Shown piece by piece: positions 9,587-18,560 of a stretch of 64,000 nucleotides of DNA. The position numbers were made by a program, and so were the translations under genes. The stretch lies in the NCBI RefSeq assembly GCF_003206135.1, contig NZ_PZJT01000001.1:94803-158802 (forward strand), written 5' to 3'. Every line of letters starts with the position of its first letter. Position 1 is the first letter of the stretch. The notes under the pieces are model-generated. The model was not told where the DNA came from, did no database searches, and saw nothing but the letters and a program-made list of their open reading frames with translations. This stretch comes from Salinicola salarius (GTDB taxonomy: Bacteria > Pseudomonadota > Gammaproteobacteria > Pseudomonadales > Halomonadaceae).

Positions 9587-9649
9587 TTGAACTATTTGTT
9601 CAATTTCCGTTGAACCATAGTTCAAATTTGTATTGAATTATTAATTCAA
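9587..9649. promoter_or_regulatory. Triple inverted-repeat operator
   Basis: Three dyads occur in a row: TTGAAC-N5-GTTCAA at 9587-9603, TTGAAC-N4-GTTCAA at 9610-9625 and TTGAAT-N5-ATTCAA at 9633-9649. Their centres are about 23 bp apart, roughly two helical turns, so the sites lie on one face of the DNA. They sit between the HTH regulator start and the divergent GGDEF-EAL gene. Confidence 0.8.
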
Positions 9650-9750
9650 CCCCCTATCGAATTTTGGAGTCGATAGTAGCCGTTGGGTCGCAGTCTCACT
9701 AGAAAATGCTCGTTGAATGCCACAGGGATGGGGCGAGGTAAAAGGCTTTG

Positions 9751-11556
9751 ATGAGGTGCCACGCCGTGAACCTGGATTGCTACGAAACATGGCGCCAAGA
9801 CGTCATGGACCAAACAAGACAAATCGACGCACTGACCGAAGAACGGCTCGACCGGGTACGCTGGATCGCCAGGCAGCATTACAAGGTAACGGATGCCTGT
9901 TTCACCCTGGTGGGTAGCGATCAGCAATGGTGCAGGAACAGCGACGGGTCGGTATCGACCGATATCCCGAATGCCCTGTCGCCCAACCATCACACCCTGC
10001 GCCACAACGAACTTTTCGTCATCGAGGATGCCTCGCTTCATCCCGAGTTCGCCAGCCATCCCCAGGTCGTCGGATCGCCCCATTGGCGCTTCTATGCCGG
10101 CGTGCCCGTGCGCGACATCGAGGGATCCTGCATAGGTACGCTCTGTCTCCTGCATACGTCGCCGATTCCGGCTCGGACGCTGGATTTCGAGATGCTTCAT
10201 GTCCTTGCCCACCAGATCGAGGACGAGATCGGCCGTTACCTGCTGACCCAACGTCCGCCAGGGCTGACGCCCGATCAGATCGACACCCTGACCGGCCTGC
10301 CCGATCGGGGTCTGCTCCAGAAGCTGATGAAAGAAGAGCTGGCACTTGCCAGGCAATCCCAGGGCAACCTTTCGGTCTGTCTGATCAATCTGGACGGGTT
10401 CAAGAGCATCAACGAATCGCACGGCAACGCCGCCGGTAACGCCGTGCTGCAGGTCATCGCCGAACGCCTGCGCGATGCCGTGCGTCGCAAGGACGTGGTG
10501 ACGTATCTGGGAGGGGACGAATTCGCCATCATTCTGCGCGACGTGCTGAAGCCAGCGATCAGTCAACGCATTCTCGATCAGATCCGTATGCCCGTCCAGA
10601 CAGAGGAGCACGTTCATAGCCTTACCGCCAGCATGGGCATTACCTGCTACCCCGATGACGAAGCGGATGCGGACGCGTTGCTACACCATGCCTACCAGGC
10701 CATGTACTCGGCCAAGGAGTCGGGCAAGAACGGGTACTGCTATTTCGATCTCAAACTTCATCACTTTCGTCGCGAGCGCCTGGCCACCGCCCGCAAGGTC
10801 CGTCTGGCGCTGTCGCAGCAACAGCTGGAACTCTTCTATCAACCGAAGATCGACTACCATTTCGACACGGTGACGGCATTCGAAGGGTTGCTGCGCTGGC
10901 GCCTGCCCTCGGGCAAGATTCTGCCGCCGGGCTGCTTTCTCCCGCAGATAGAGCACACCTGGCTCGACATCGAGATAGGCAAATACGTCATCGACAAGGC
11001 AGTGACGGCTATCGAAGAGATCATGCGGCGTGGCCTGCCCTATTCGGTCAGTGTCAACGTCAACCCATCCAGTTTTCTGGATAGCGGCTTTGTCGACCAT
11101 TTGCACCGCACCCTCTCGCACCACGATAGGAATTTCGTGGAGCGGCTCACGCTGGAAATCCTGGAAAGCACCTCGCCGCAGGAAGACATGGAAGCCATTG
11201 CCGCCAATATCCAGACTTGCCTCCGGCTCGGCCTGCAGCTATCGCTGGATGATTTCGGCACCGGTCAATCGTCGCTGAGTTACCTACGCACCTTCCCCAC
11301 CCAGAAGGTCAAGATCGACCGCTCCTTCGTGATGGGAATGCTCGACAACCCCGAGGACGAAGCCATTGTCGCGGCGATCATCGGTCTGTCGAAGAGCTTC
11401 AATCGGCAGTCCATTGCGGAGGGGGTAGAGAATGGCTCGATCGAGGCGCATCTCAAGGATCTCGGCTGCGACATAGGGCAGGGCTTCTACTACAGCCCCG
11501 CCCTACCTTTCGACGAGGCTCTTCAATGGGCGGAGAATTACCAACGGCGACACTGA
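9751..11556 (+). CDS. GAF-GGDEF-EAL cyclic-di-GMP protein
   Basis: This soluble protein of 601 residues has an N-terminal GAF-like sensor (about 30-165), a GGDEF domain with intact GGDEF at 254-258, and an EAL domain. RRKD lies exactly five residues before GGDEF, the usual spacing of the inhibitory I-site. The EAL motif is EGL (Glu378), and the other metal and catalytic residues appear present: NVNPSSF, LEILEST, LDDFGTG, KIDRSFV, AEGVEN and GQGFYY. Both synthesis and hydrolysis of c-di-GMP are therefore possible. No membrane segment was seen. The ATG at 9751 follows GAGGTAAAAGG. The triple operator lies about 100 bp upstream. Confidence 0.93.
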   Translation: MRCHAVNLDCYETWRQDVMDQTRQIDALTEERLDRVRWIARQHYKVTDACFTLVGSDQQWCRNSDGSVSTDIPNALSPNHHTLRHNELFVIEDASLHPEFASHPQVVGSPHWRFYAGVPVRDIEGSCIGTLCLLHTSPIPARTLDFEMLHVLAHQIEDEIGRYLLTQRPPGLTPDQIDTLTGLPDRGLLQKLMKEELALARQSQGNLSVCLINLDGFKSINESHGNAAGNAVLQVIAERLRDAVRRKDVVTYLGGDEFAIILRDVLKPAISQRILDQIRMPVQTEEHVHSLTASMGITCYPDDEADADALLHHAYQAMYSAKESGKNGYCYFDLKLHHFRRERLATARKVRLALSQQQLELFYQPKIDYHFDTVTAFEGLLRWRLPSGKILPPGCFLPQIEHTWLDIEIGKYVIDKAVTAIEEIMRRGLPYSVSVNVNPSSFLDSGFVDHLHRTLSHHDRNFVERLTLEILESTSPQEDMEAIAANIQTCLRLGLQLSLDDFGTGQSSLSYLRTFPTQKVKIDRSFVMGMLDNPEDEAIVAAIIGLSKSFNRQSIAEGVENGSIEAHLKDLGCDIGQGFYYSPALPFDEALQWAENYQRRH

Positions 11557-11576
11557 ACCACTCCTGAATGGCCGGA

Positions 11577-12554
11577 TCAGGTGTGCGCAGAATCGACTCC
11601 CGACGGTGTGGTCTCCCGGCTACCAGCCCCTCGCGCGAACCGCGTCAAGCGCACATCGACGGTCACGGTAAGCGCTTCCAGCGCCTCCGCCCTGGCCCGG
11701 CCTTCGGCACTGACGCGGTAGAGGTGCGGCGTCATCGCCAACAAATCGGCAATGGCCTGCGGCTCCTCCAGCGCCAACGAATAACGGATCGTCTCCACGT
11801 CTTGCTGCACCAGCCCCTCGGGCACCGTTGCCGATCGCTCGCGCTCCGGTTTCAGGCTGGGGTAGATGATCTCGCGCAACTCGCGAAGATGGTCCGGCCC
11901 GGCATCGGCCTGGATCAGCACCCCACCCGGCTCGAGCACGCGAACGAATTCCGGATAGACCGGGAAGCCGAACAGACACAGCACGCAGTCCAGCGAACCA
12001 TCCTGTATCGGCAGATTGGCGTTGCTGCCCACCACCCAACTGGCACGCTCTTCTCGCCCATGTGTCGAAACTTGTCGACCGGCTGCGTTTTCCAGCGTCT
12101 CGGCGTCTTTGTCCTGCCTGGCAGCAGACAATATCGCTCGCTCTTGCTTGGCAGCAGACAGCACCGCCCACTTGGAGATATCCAGGCCCAACAGCGACAA
12201 GACGGCATCGGGGGCGCTCGCCGCCAGCCGACGCAGGTAATACCCCTCGCCGCAGCCGGCATCCAGGCAGCGAAACGCGTCGCCGGCGGGTCGTTCCGCC
12301 AGGGCAAGACGCGATACCGCCTCGGCGAGGGGCTGGTAATGGCCCGCATTCAGAAAGCGCTGGCGTGCCGCCACCATCGCCTTGCTGTCCCCCGGATCGC
12401 GGGAACGCTTGTGCTGGACGGGCAGCAGGTGTGTATAGCCCTGCCGCGCGATATCGAAACTGTGACCGGCCGCGCAGCGCCACGTCTGGCCCTGGCGATG
12501 CAGCGGGTCCCCGTCCAGCGGACAGGCCAGCGCGGAAAAAGGAATGAAGGACAT
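11577..12554 (-). CDS. rlmA: 23S rRNA (guanine-N1)-methyltransferase RlmA
   Basis: This SAM-dependent enzyme methylates G745 of 23S rRNA in E. coli. The conserved block THLLPVQHKRSRDPGDS, the following AARQRFLNAGHYQPL and the SAM loop LDAGCGEGYY identify it. Two departures are visible. The N-terminal zinc finger reads C11-P-L-D14 ... C27-x3-H31, with Asp where E. coli has the second Cys. There is also an extra segment of about 35 residues after LLGLDISK containing the near-repeat AVLSAAKQERAILSAARQ. At 325 residues it is longer than the usual 270. Confidence 0.92.
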   Translation of the reverse strand: MSFIPFSALACPLDGDPLHRQGQTWRCAAGHSFDIARQGYTHLLPVQHKRSRDPGDSKAMVAARQRFLNAGHYQPLAEAVSRLALAERPAGDAFRCLDAGCGEGYYLRRLAASAPDAVLSLLGLDISKWAVLSAAKQERAILSAARQDKDAETLENAAGRQVSTHGREERASWVVGSNANLPIQDGSLDCVLCLFGFPVYPEFVRVLEPGGVLIQADAGPDHLRELREIIYPSLKPERERSATVPEGLVQQDVETIRYSLALEEPQAIADLLAMTPHLYRVSAEGRARAEALEALTVTVDVRLTRFARGAGSRETTPSGVDSAHT

Positions 12555-12636
12555 GGTGCCACCACTTGCTCGTGAAGCCCGCCAGTGTACGCGAAATCCA
12601 TCATCGCTCGAGGCCTCGGCGCTTCAGAACGAACGA

Positions 12637-13821
12637 CTACGACAGCGGGCCCTGGCTGTCGCGCCCCGATAGCCTGCTCATCCCGAACCCTGCCAGCTCC
12701 GGCGCAGCGCGACCGCTCGTCAGCCATCGGCCCAGCGACTCCCCCATGGCGCTGGCGAACTTGAAGCCGTGGCCGGAGAAGCCGCCGGCGACGATCAGGC
12801 CGGGGAGCAGCTCATCGATCAGAAAATGCTCGTCCGGGGTGCGGATATATTGGCAGACAGCGCCATGACGCAACGTACCGACGCCCGGCAGATAGCGGTC
12901 GATCACCTGCTGGAGCTCGGCGATATCCTCCGGATATTCGCCAAACGGCGCCATCGGCTCGCCCGGCGCCAGAACCTGGCCGCTGTCGTGGCGGCCGATC
13001 TTGAACCCGGCACCCTCGATGTCCGGGAAGCCATAGTAGATGCCGAGCTCGTCGTCGGTCAGGCTGAAGCCGGGGAAGCGCTCCGGCGCATAGCGTTCGT
13101 CGGCCTCGAACCAGGCGAACGTCTTGCGCACCCGCGTCAGTGGCAGTTCGATCCCGAGCTCGGCCAAAAGCGGCGCTACGTGCTGCCCCGCGGAGACCAG
13201 CAATCTGTCGGCGCTGAATCGCCGCCCGTCAGCACAGGTCGCCGCATAACCGCCCTGCTCCAGAGGTTCCAGGCGCACGACACGAGCGCCCGACGTCAGC
13301 GTCACGTTGGCACTTCGTTCGACTCGCTGCCGCCAGCACTCGATGATCCGCTCGACCCGCAGCACACCGGCGCGCGACTCGAAACCGCCACGCATCGAGG
13401 TATCGAGTTGCCATCCCGGCCAGCGCTCGGATGCCGCCGAGCCATCCATGCCCTCCAGCGGCAGACCGTACTGCCGCGCACTGGCTTCGACCTGCTGGAT
13501 GAACGGCGCCGAAGCCGGGCCGAGATTGAGCACGCCGGTGGGCAGAAACAACGATTCGCCCGTTTCCCGTTCGAGCTCGCGCCAGCGCTCCAGCGCACGC
13601 AGAGCCAGCGAGACATAGCCGCCGCCCTCGCCGTAGGCCAGGCGAATCAACCGGGTTTCACCGTGATGCGCCCCCTGATCGTGGGGCGGGCGATGAGCAT
13701 CGAGCACCCTCGCCACGTGCTGGCCACCGGTGCCGGAATGGGCGGCCAGGTAATCCGCCGCCGCCAGCCCCATGCTGCCGCCACCGATGATCAGATAGTT
13801 CGTGTGTGTCTCGGAATACAT
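12637..13821 (-). CDS. solA: N-methyl-L-tryptophan/sarcosine oxidase family flavoenzyme
   Basis: This FAD-dependent amine oxidase has 394 residues. The dinucleotide fold is IIGGGSMGLAAA near the N-terminus. The C-terminal GGFSGHGFKFA matches the flavin-binding end, and the Cys of AVCQYIRTPDEHF is at the position that binds FAD covalently in monomeric sarcosine and N-methyltryptophan oxidases. It oxidises N-methyl amino acids and produces hydrogen peroxide. The substrate cannot be fixed from sequence. It lies downstream of a tandem repeat that overlaps its probable Shine-Dalgarno. Confidence 0.85.
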   Translation of the reverse strand: MYSETHTNYLIIGGGSMGLAAADYLAAHSGTGGQHVARVLDAHRPPHDQGAHHGETRLIRLAYGEGGGYVSLALRALERWRELERETGESLFLPTGVLNLGPASAPFIQQVEASARQYGLPLEGMDGSAASERWPGWQLDTSMRGGFESRAGVLRVERIIECWRQRVERSANVTLTSGARVVRLEPLEQGGYAATCADGRRFSADRLLVSAGQHVAPLLAELGIELPLTRVRKTFAWFEADERYAPERFPGFSLTDDELGIYYGFPDIEGAGFKIGRHDSGQVLAPGEPMAPFGEYPEDIAELQQVIDRYLPGVGTLRHGAVCQYIRTPDEHFLIDELLPGLIVAGGFSGHGFKFASAMGESLGRWLTSGRAAPELAGFGMSRLSGRDSQGPLS

Positions 13822-13832
13822 TCCATAATCTC

Positions 13833-13922
13833 TGCAATCGGCCCTTGAAATCGGTCTCTACAATCGGACCTGTAACCGGTTCCTGAAATCGAGCCCTGCG
13901 ACCCGTCTCTGCAACCGATATC
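13833..13922. repeat. Degenerate 13-bp tandem repeat, about 7 units
   Basis: Seven head-to-tail units with rough consensus TGCAATCGGTCCC (one unit is 12 bp) fill the whole gap between solA and the upstream symporter gene. The repeat ends on the symporter stop codon and begins 12 bp upstream of the solA ATG. Confidence 0.85.
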
Positions 13923-15177
13923 AGGCCGACGAGCCTTCGCCCGGTTGCGACGCTGTCCGCTCGGCTTCGCCCTCGCTCCGGGCAATCACGGCGGTTCCCG
14001 TCAGGTCGCCGGTGACGTTGAGCGCGGTACAGCCCATGCCGACCAGCGCGTCGATCGAGGTCAGCAGCGCCACGGTTTCGATCGGCAGCCCGACCTGAGC
14101 GAAGACCGTCGCGATCATCACGATACCGGCACCGGGCACGCCCGCCGTGCCGATGGAGGTCAATGTGCCGATCAGCACGATTTCGACCATGGTCATGAAA
14201 TCCAGCGGCATGCCGACCACGTTGGCCGCGAATACCGCCGAGATCGCGATCCGGATTGCCGCGCCGTCCATGTTGATCGTCGCGCCGAGCGGCAGGCTGA
14301 AGCCGTAAAGACTCCGAGAAATACCCAACCGCTGTGCCGCGTTCAGCGTCAGCGGCAACGTGCCGGTACTGCTCTGGGTCGCGAAGGCCGTTGCCATCGG
14401 CGTGCGCGCCTCACGGAAGAACGCCTTCAAGCGCACCCCGAACGCCTTCATCAATACGCAATAGAGAACCAGATGCATGGCCAGCGCGAGATAGAGCACG
14501 ATCACCATGGTGCCCAACGACAGAATGGTATCCATGCCCTGTCTGGCCACGGTTCCCGCGACGATGGCGAACACCCCGATGGGCACGTACTGCAGCACGC
14601 CCGCCATCACCTTCATGGTCACCGCGTTCAAGCCTTCGATGACGCCGTAGAGCTTCTCGCCCAGCTCGCCCTGGCCCTCGCTGTGGCGCATCTTCAGCAG
14701 CGCGATGCCGAACACGAAAGCGGTAAAGATGATCCCCAGCAGGTTGGGTTCGGCGAGCGCGCCGACGATATTGTCCGGTACGATGCTCAACAGCACGCTG
14801 ACGAGGCCCGGGTTTTCCGGCACGTCGACACTGGCGCCGTCGTCCAGCGTCATGCCGCTGCCCGGCGAGAACAGCGACGCCACCGCCAGCCCGACCACGA
14901 TCGCCATGGCCGAGGTCGCCACGTAATAACCAAACACCTTGCCACCGATGCGTCCCATGCGGCCGAGATCGGCCTGATTGATGCCCACGATCAAGGTGAA
15001 CAGCACGATCGGCACGATCAGAAACTGCAGCAATCGCAGCAGCAGATCGCCGAACGGCGCCAGCCAGCCCGCGACCGTCTCACCACCGATCAATCCGACC
15101 ACCACGCCGAGAACCAGCGCGATGGTCACGCGCAGGATTAGCGAAGCGTCGAGGTAGCCTCGAAATAGCGTTTTCAT
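13921..15177 (-). CDS. Dicarboxylate/amino-acid:cation symporter
   Basis: This inner-membrane secondary transporter of the DAACS (GltP/DctA) family has 418 residues and about eight helices plus two re-entrant loops. Family signatures in order are QSSTGTLPLT (serine-rich hairpin 1), GATINMDGAA (NMDG motif), TAGVPGAG (hairpin 2) and LNVTGD (substrate-binding Asn/Asp). It would take up dicarboxylates or acidic/neutral amino acids with Na+ or H+. It precedes solA in the same direction, separated only by the 13-bp repeats, so co-transcription is possible. Confidence 0.9.
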   Translation of the reverse strand: MKTLFRGYLDASLILRVTIALVLGVVVGLIGGETVAGWLAPFGDLLLRLLQFLIVPIVLFTLIVGINQADLGRMGRIGGKVFGYYVATSAMAIVVGLAVASLFSPGSGMTLDDGASVDVPENPGLVSVLLSIVPDNIVGALAEPNLLGIIFTAFVFGIALLKMRHSEGQGELGEKLYGVIEGLNAVTMKVMAGVLQYVPIGVFAIVAGTVARQGMDTILSLGTMVIVLYLALAMHLVLYCVLMKAFGVRLKAFFREARTPMATAFATQSSTGTLPLTLNAAQRLGISRSLYGFSLPLGATINMDGAAIRIAISAVFAANVVGMPLDFMTMVEIVLIGTLTSIGTAGVPGAGIVMIATVFAQVGLPIETVALLTSIDALVGMGCTALNVTGDLTGTAVIARSEGEAERTASQPGEGSSA

Positions 15178-15229
15178 GGATATGCCCTATCGCAAACAGT
15201 AGGCGTCATGGCTCTGCCGGATCTTCTCT

Positions 15230-15267
15230 TCATGACCAAAGATAAAGCTCATGACCAAAGCTAAAGC
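15230..15267. repeat. 19-bp direct repeat, 2 units
   Basis: Two units of TCATGACCAAAGATAAAGC differing at one base lie 53 bp upstream of the symporter start. Confidence 0.8.
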
Positions 15268-15273
15268 CTAACG

Positions 15274-15299
15274 CAAAAAGCCCGGCACGTAGCCGGGCT
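15274..15299 (-). terminator. Intrinsic terminator of yghU
   Basis: Read on the minus strand, AGCCCGGC-TACGT-GCCGGGCT is followed by TTTTG. It lies 22 bp after the yghU stop codon. Confidence 0.88.
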
Positions 15300-15320
15300 C
15301 CGGGCGGCAAATGCGCGATA

Positions 15321-16187
15321 TCAGCCGCCGATCTTGTCCTGCGTTCGTGTTTCGAAGTCGCTGGCGTCGTGGCGTTCGTGAAGCTGGGTTTCCGGCTCGC
15401 CGAAGGTGCGGTTGACCATGCGGCCACGCTGCACGGCCGGGCGGGCGTCGATCTCCCTGGCCCAGCGCTGGACGTTCTCGTAGCTTTCCACGTCCAGGAA
15501 CTCCGCGGCATCGTACAGCCGTCCCAGCACCAGTTGCCCATACCAGGACCAGGTGGCGATGTCGGCGATGGTGTACTCGTCGCCCGCCAGGTAGCGTGAT
15601 TCGGCCAGCCGCCGGTCGAGCACGTCGAGCTGCCGCTTGGCTTCCATGGTGAAGCGATCGATGGCGTATTCGATCTTCTCCGGCGCATACGCATAGAAGT
15701 GGCCGAAGCCGCCCCCCAGATACGGTGCGCTGCCCATCTGCCAGAACAGCCAGTTCATGGTCTCGACCCGCTTGGCCGGATCGGTCGGCAGGAAGGCCCC
15801 GAACTTCTCGGCCAGATGCAGCAGGATCGAGCCGGACTCGAACACGCGAACCGGCTTGTCGCCGCTGTAATCCATCAGCGCCGGAATCTTGGAATTCGGG
15901 TTGACCTCGACGAAGCCGCTGCCGAACTGATCGCCGTCGCCGATATTGATCAGCCAGGCGTCGTACTCGGCGTCCTTGCCCAGCGCCAGCAGCTCCTCGA
16001 ACATGACCCCGGCCTTGACCCCGTTGGGCGTGGCCAGCGAGTAGAGCTGGAACGGATGCTTGCCGACCGGCAGCGCCTTGTCGTGGGTCGGCCCGGCGAC
16101 AGGACGGTTGATGCTGGCGAACTTTCCGCCGCTCTCCTTATTGGGCGTCCAGACTTTCGGCGGAACGTACTCGTTTTGCTGGCTCAT
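15321..16187 (-). CDS. yghU: Glutathione-dependent disulfide-bond oxidoreductase YghU
   Basis: This cytosolic protein belongs to the Nu-class glutathione transferases, which reduce disulfides with glutathione. From the ATG at 16187 the protein is 288 residues, the same as E. coli YghU. That start is preceded by GAGGAAAAC; a longer reading to 16217 has no better signal. Typical segments are HPFQLYSLATPNGVKAGVMFE (thioredoxin-like domain) and QMGSAPYLGGGFGHFYAYAP. A terminator follows the gene. Confidence 0.94.
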   Translation of the reverse strand: MSQQNEYVPPKVWTPNKESGGKFASINRPVAGPTHDKALPVGKHPFQLYSLATPNGVKAGVMFEELLALGKDAEYDAWLINIGDGDQFGSGFVEVNPNSKIPALMDYSGDKPVRVFESGSILLHLAEKFGAFLPTDPAKRVETMNWLFWQMGSAPYLGGGFGHFYAYAPEKIEYAIDRFTMEAKRQLDVLDRRLAESRYLAGDEYTIADIATWSWYGQLVLGRLYDAAEFLDVESYENVQRWAREIDARPAVQRGRMVNRTFGEPETQLHERHDASDFETRTQDKIGG

Positions 16188-16441
16188 GAAGTTTTCCTCT
16201 CGATGAAGACTCGGCACCGTATGACGAAAAAACGCATGGCGAGTCGTAAGGGTTACCAGGGAAGGTAGCGTGTTAAGGATTATCTTGCGACCCCTCGAGC
16301 AAAAACCAACCTCTCGGCCGCTGTCATCCGATTCCGCCGAAGGCGATGTCCGGATGCAGCCACCATCGCTCGCCGACTTTTCATTCAGAGCCTAATCTGA
16401 CGGAATCCGTCAATGCCGTTGTCTGCTTCAAGGAGCTTCCC

Positions 16442-17032
16442 ATGACCGATCGCATCCTGGTGTTCTACGGTTCCTACCGATCCGACCGCGCCGGTATCCG
16501 GCTCGCCGACTATGCGGTGCGTACGCTCGCTGCCCGCGGCATCGACGCCGAACTGATCGATGCCAGGGCAATCGATCTTCCCATGCTGGATCGCATGTAC
16601 AAGGAGTATCCCGAGGGCGAGGCGCCGGAGGCGATGGAAGCCCTGGCCGGCAAGATCCGCGAGGCGGACGGCTTCGTCTTCGTCACCGGCGAATACAACT
16701 GGGGCATGCAACCGGGGCTCAAGAACCTGACCGACCACTTCCTGGAAGAGTGGTTCTGGCGGCCGGCCGGGATCGTCAGCTACTCCGCCGGCCGCCTCGG
16801 TGGCGCCCACGCCAACATGGCCTGGCGCGGCACGCTGGCCGAAATGGGCATGGTGGTGATCTCCAGCACGGTCGCCGTCGGGCAGATCGGCAAGACGCTG
16901 GATGAAAGTGGCACGCCTCTCGGCGATGCCGGTGCCTCCTTCGAGCGTGCTTTCGGCCGGTTTGCCGACGACCTGGCCTGGTGGACCGAGTCGGGCAAAC
17001 GCCAGCGTGAGCATCGCGCACCGCCCTTCTAG
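16442..17032 (+). CDS. NADPH-dependent FMN reductase family protein
   Basis: This flavodoxin-like reductase of 196 residues has an N-terminal flavin phosphate-binding loop (GSYRSDRAGIRLADY) and a TGEYNWGMQPGLKN segment as in FMN-dependent NAD(P)H quinone reductases. It probably reduces quinones or azo compounds in the cytosol. The ATG at 16442 is chosen for AAGGAG at 16430-16435; the upstream extension is unlikely. It stands between divergent yghU and the co-oriented MFS gene. Confidence 0.88.
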   Translation: MTDRILVFYGSYRSDRAGIRLADYAVRTLAARGIDAELIDARAIDLPMLDRMYKEYPEGEAPEAMEALAGKIREADGFVFVTGEYNWGMQPGLKNLTDHFLEEWFWRPAGIVSYSAGRLGGAHANMAWRGTLAEMGMVVISSTVAVGQIGKTLDESGTPLGDAGASFERAFGRFADDLAWWTESGKRQREHRAPPF

Positions 17033-17190
17033 AGCCGTCCTTCTCGCCCTCCTCGCAGGTCGACGCGCTACACTAGAGAACAGCTCTCGCCCGTGACGGC
17101 GGGCGACACCGGCCAGGGACCCCGGCCGGCTTCGGCTTCATGGACAAGGAACCTTCGAACTTCGCATGACGACGATTTTTCCCACAACGC

Positions 17191-17280
17191 CTGTCTTCGC
17201 AACGACAATCTCGACAATGACTGTCTTTACAACGACGGTCTCGACAACGACTGTCTTCACGACGACGGTCTCGATAACGA
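17191..17280. repeat. 30-bp tandem repeat (each unit 2 x 15 bp), 3 units
   Basis: Three successive 30-nt units, each made of two related 15-mers around GACGGTCTCGACAAC, lie 35 bp upstream of the first plausible MFS start. All are multiples of three and leave the upstream frame open, so they could encode an Asn/Asp/Leu-rich extension with a DNDCL motif. Confidence 0.85.
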
Positions 17281-17314
17281 CCTTGCCCACGATAGTCGTG
17301 CCCCGCCGCGGGCC

Positions 17315-18553
17315 ATGCCGCGCGTCATGAGCGATACCCGCCTCTTCCGCTCGCTGCGACTCTACAACTATCGGGTCTGGGCCATCGGCGCGCTGGTCTC
17401 CAATATCGGCACCTGGATGCAGCGCGTCGCCCAGGACTGGCTGGTGTTGACCATTCTCACCGACCACAATGCCAGCGCCGTGGGCATCACCATGGCGCTG
17501 CAGTTCGGCCCGCAGCTGGTGCTGTTGCCGTTCACCGGCTACGCGGCGGATCGCTTCGACCGCCGCCGGCTGATCATGCTGACCCAGGCGCTGCTGGGCC
17601 TGCTGGCGCTGGGGCTCGGCCTGGTCACGGTGACCGGCGTGGTGACGCTGTGGCAGGTCTATGCGTTCGCGCTCGGACTCGGCTGCGTGACTGCCTTCGA
17701 CGGCCCCGCCCGCCAGGTGTTCGTCAACGATCTGGTCGGCGAGCGCTATCTCGCCAATGCCGTCGCCCTCAACTCGACCTCGTTCAACAGCGCGCGGATG
17801 ATCGGCCCGGCGGTAGCCGGCGTGCTGATCGCCGCCATCGGCACCGGCTGGGTATTTCTCGTCAACGCGGTCTCCTTCGCGGCAGTGCTCGGTTCGCTGT
17901 TCCTGCTGAGGACCGATCAGCTCTATACGTCGCTCAGGTCGGGCCGGCGCGCCGGCGGCCTTCTGGAAGGCTTTCGCTACGTGTGGAGACGCCCCGATCT
18001 GAAAGCGATGATGGTCATGCTGTTTCTGATCGGCACCTTCGGTTTCAACTTCCCGATCTACATTTCCACCATGTCGGTCACCGTCTTTCACGGCGGCGCC
18101 GACCAGTATGGCCTTCTGACCTCGGCACTGGCGGTCGGCTCGGTGGGCGGCGCGCTCATGGCCGCCCGTCGCGAACGACCCAACCTGCCGCTGCTGGCGG
18201 TATCGACGCTCGCCTTCGGCGTCTTCTGCACGCTGGCCGGCGTCGCGCCCAACGTCATCGTGTTCGCCGCGATGCTGACGATGACCGGGTTCTCGGCGCT
18301 GACCTTCAACACGGCGTCCAACGCGCTGATGCAGTTGACCACCGATCCCGCCATGCGCGGCCGCGTGATGGCGCTGCGCATGGCGGTGATCATGGGAGGC
18401 ACACCGCTCGGCGCCCCGATCGTCGGCTGGCTGGCCGACCATGCCGGGCCGCGCTGGGCGATGATGGTGGCCGCCGCCTCCGGCCTGATCGCGGCGGCCG
18501 TGGCCACAAGGCTGATCCTGCACGAAAGGCGGCGTCAGGCATCCACCGGCTAG
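17315..18553 (+). CDS. MFS transporter (EntS/MFS_3 type)
   Basis: This is a twelve-helix major facilitator of about 412 residues. The start of helix 1 reads RLYNYRVWAIGALVSNIGTWMQR, and the loop 2-3 motif GYAADRFDRRRLIM is visible. It is related to EntS-like exporters of unknown substrate. Start choice is uncertain: ATGs at 17315 and 17327 both lack a clear Shine-Dalgarno, and the open frame runs back to about 17093 through the tandem repeat. It ends 7 bp from the convergent LysR gene. Confidence 0.88.
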   Translation: MPRVMSDTRLFRSLRLYNYRVWAIGALVSNIGTWMQRVAQDWLVLTILTDHNASAVGITMALQFGPQLVLLPFTGYAADRFDRRRLIMLTQALLGLLALGLGLVTVTGVVTLWQVYAFALGLGCVTAFDGPARQVFVNDLVGERYLANAVALNSTSFNSARMIGPAVAGVLIAAIGTGWVFLVNAVSFAAVLGSLFLLRTDQLYTSLRSGRRAGGLLEGFRYVWRRPDLKAMMVMLFLIGTFGFNFPIYISTMSVTVFHGGADQYGLLTSALAVGSVGGALMAARRERPNLPLLAVSTLAFGVFCTLAGVAPNVIVFAAMLTMTGFSALTFNTASNALMQLTTDPAMRGRVMALRMAVIMGGTPLGAPIVGWLADHAGPRWAMMVAAASGLIAAAVATRLILHERRRQASTG

Positions 18554-18560
18554 CGGTACT

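Noticed and set aside
9578..9625. TTG-initiated N-terminal extension of the HTH regulator
   Set aside because: It would translate the operator dyads and adds residues with no family resemblance; ATG at 9577 preferred.
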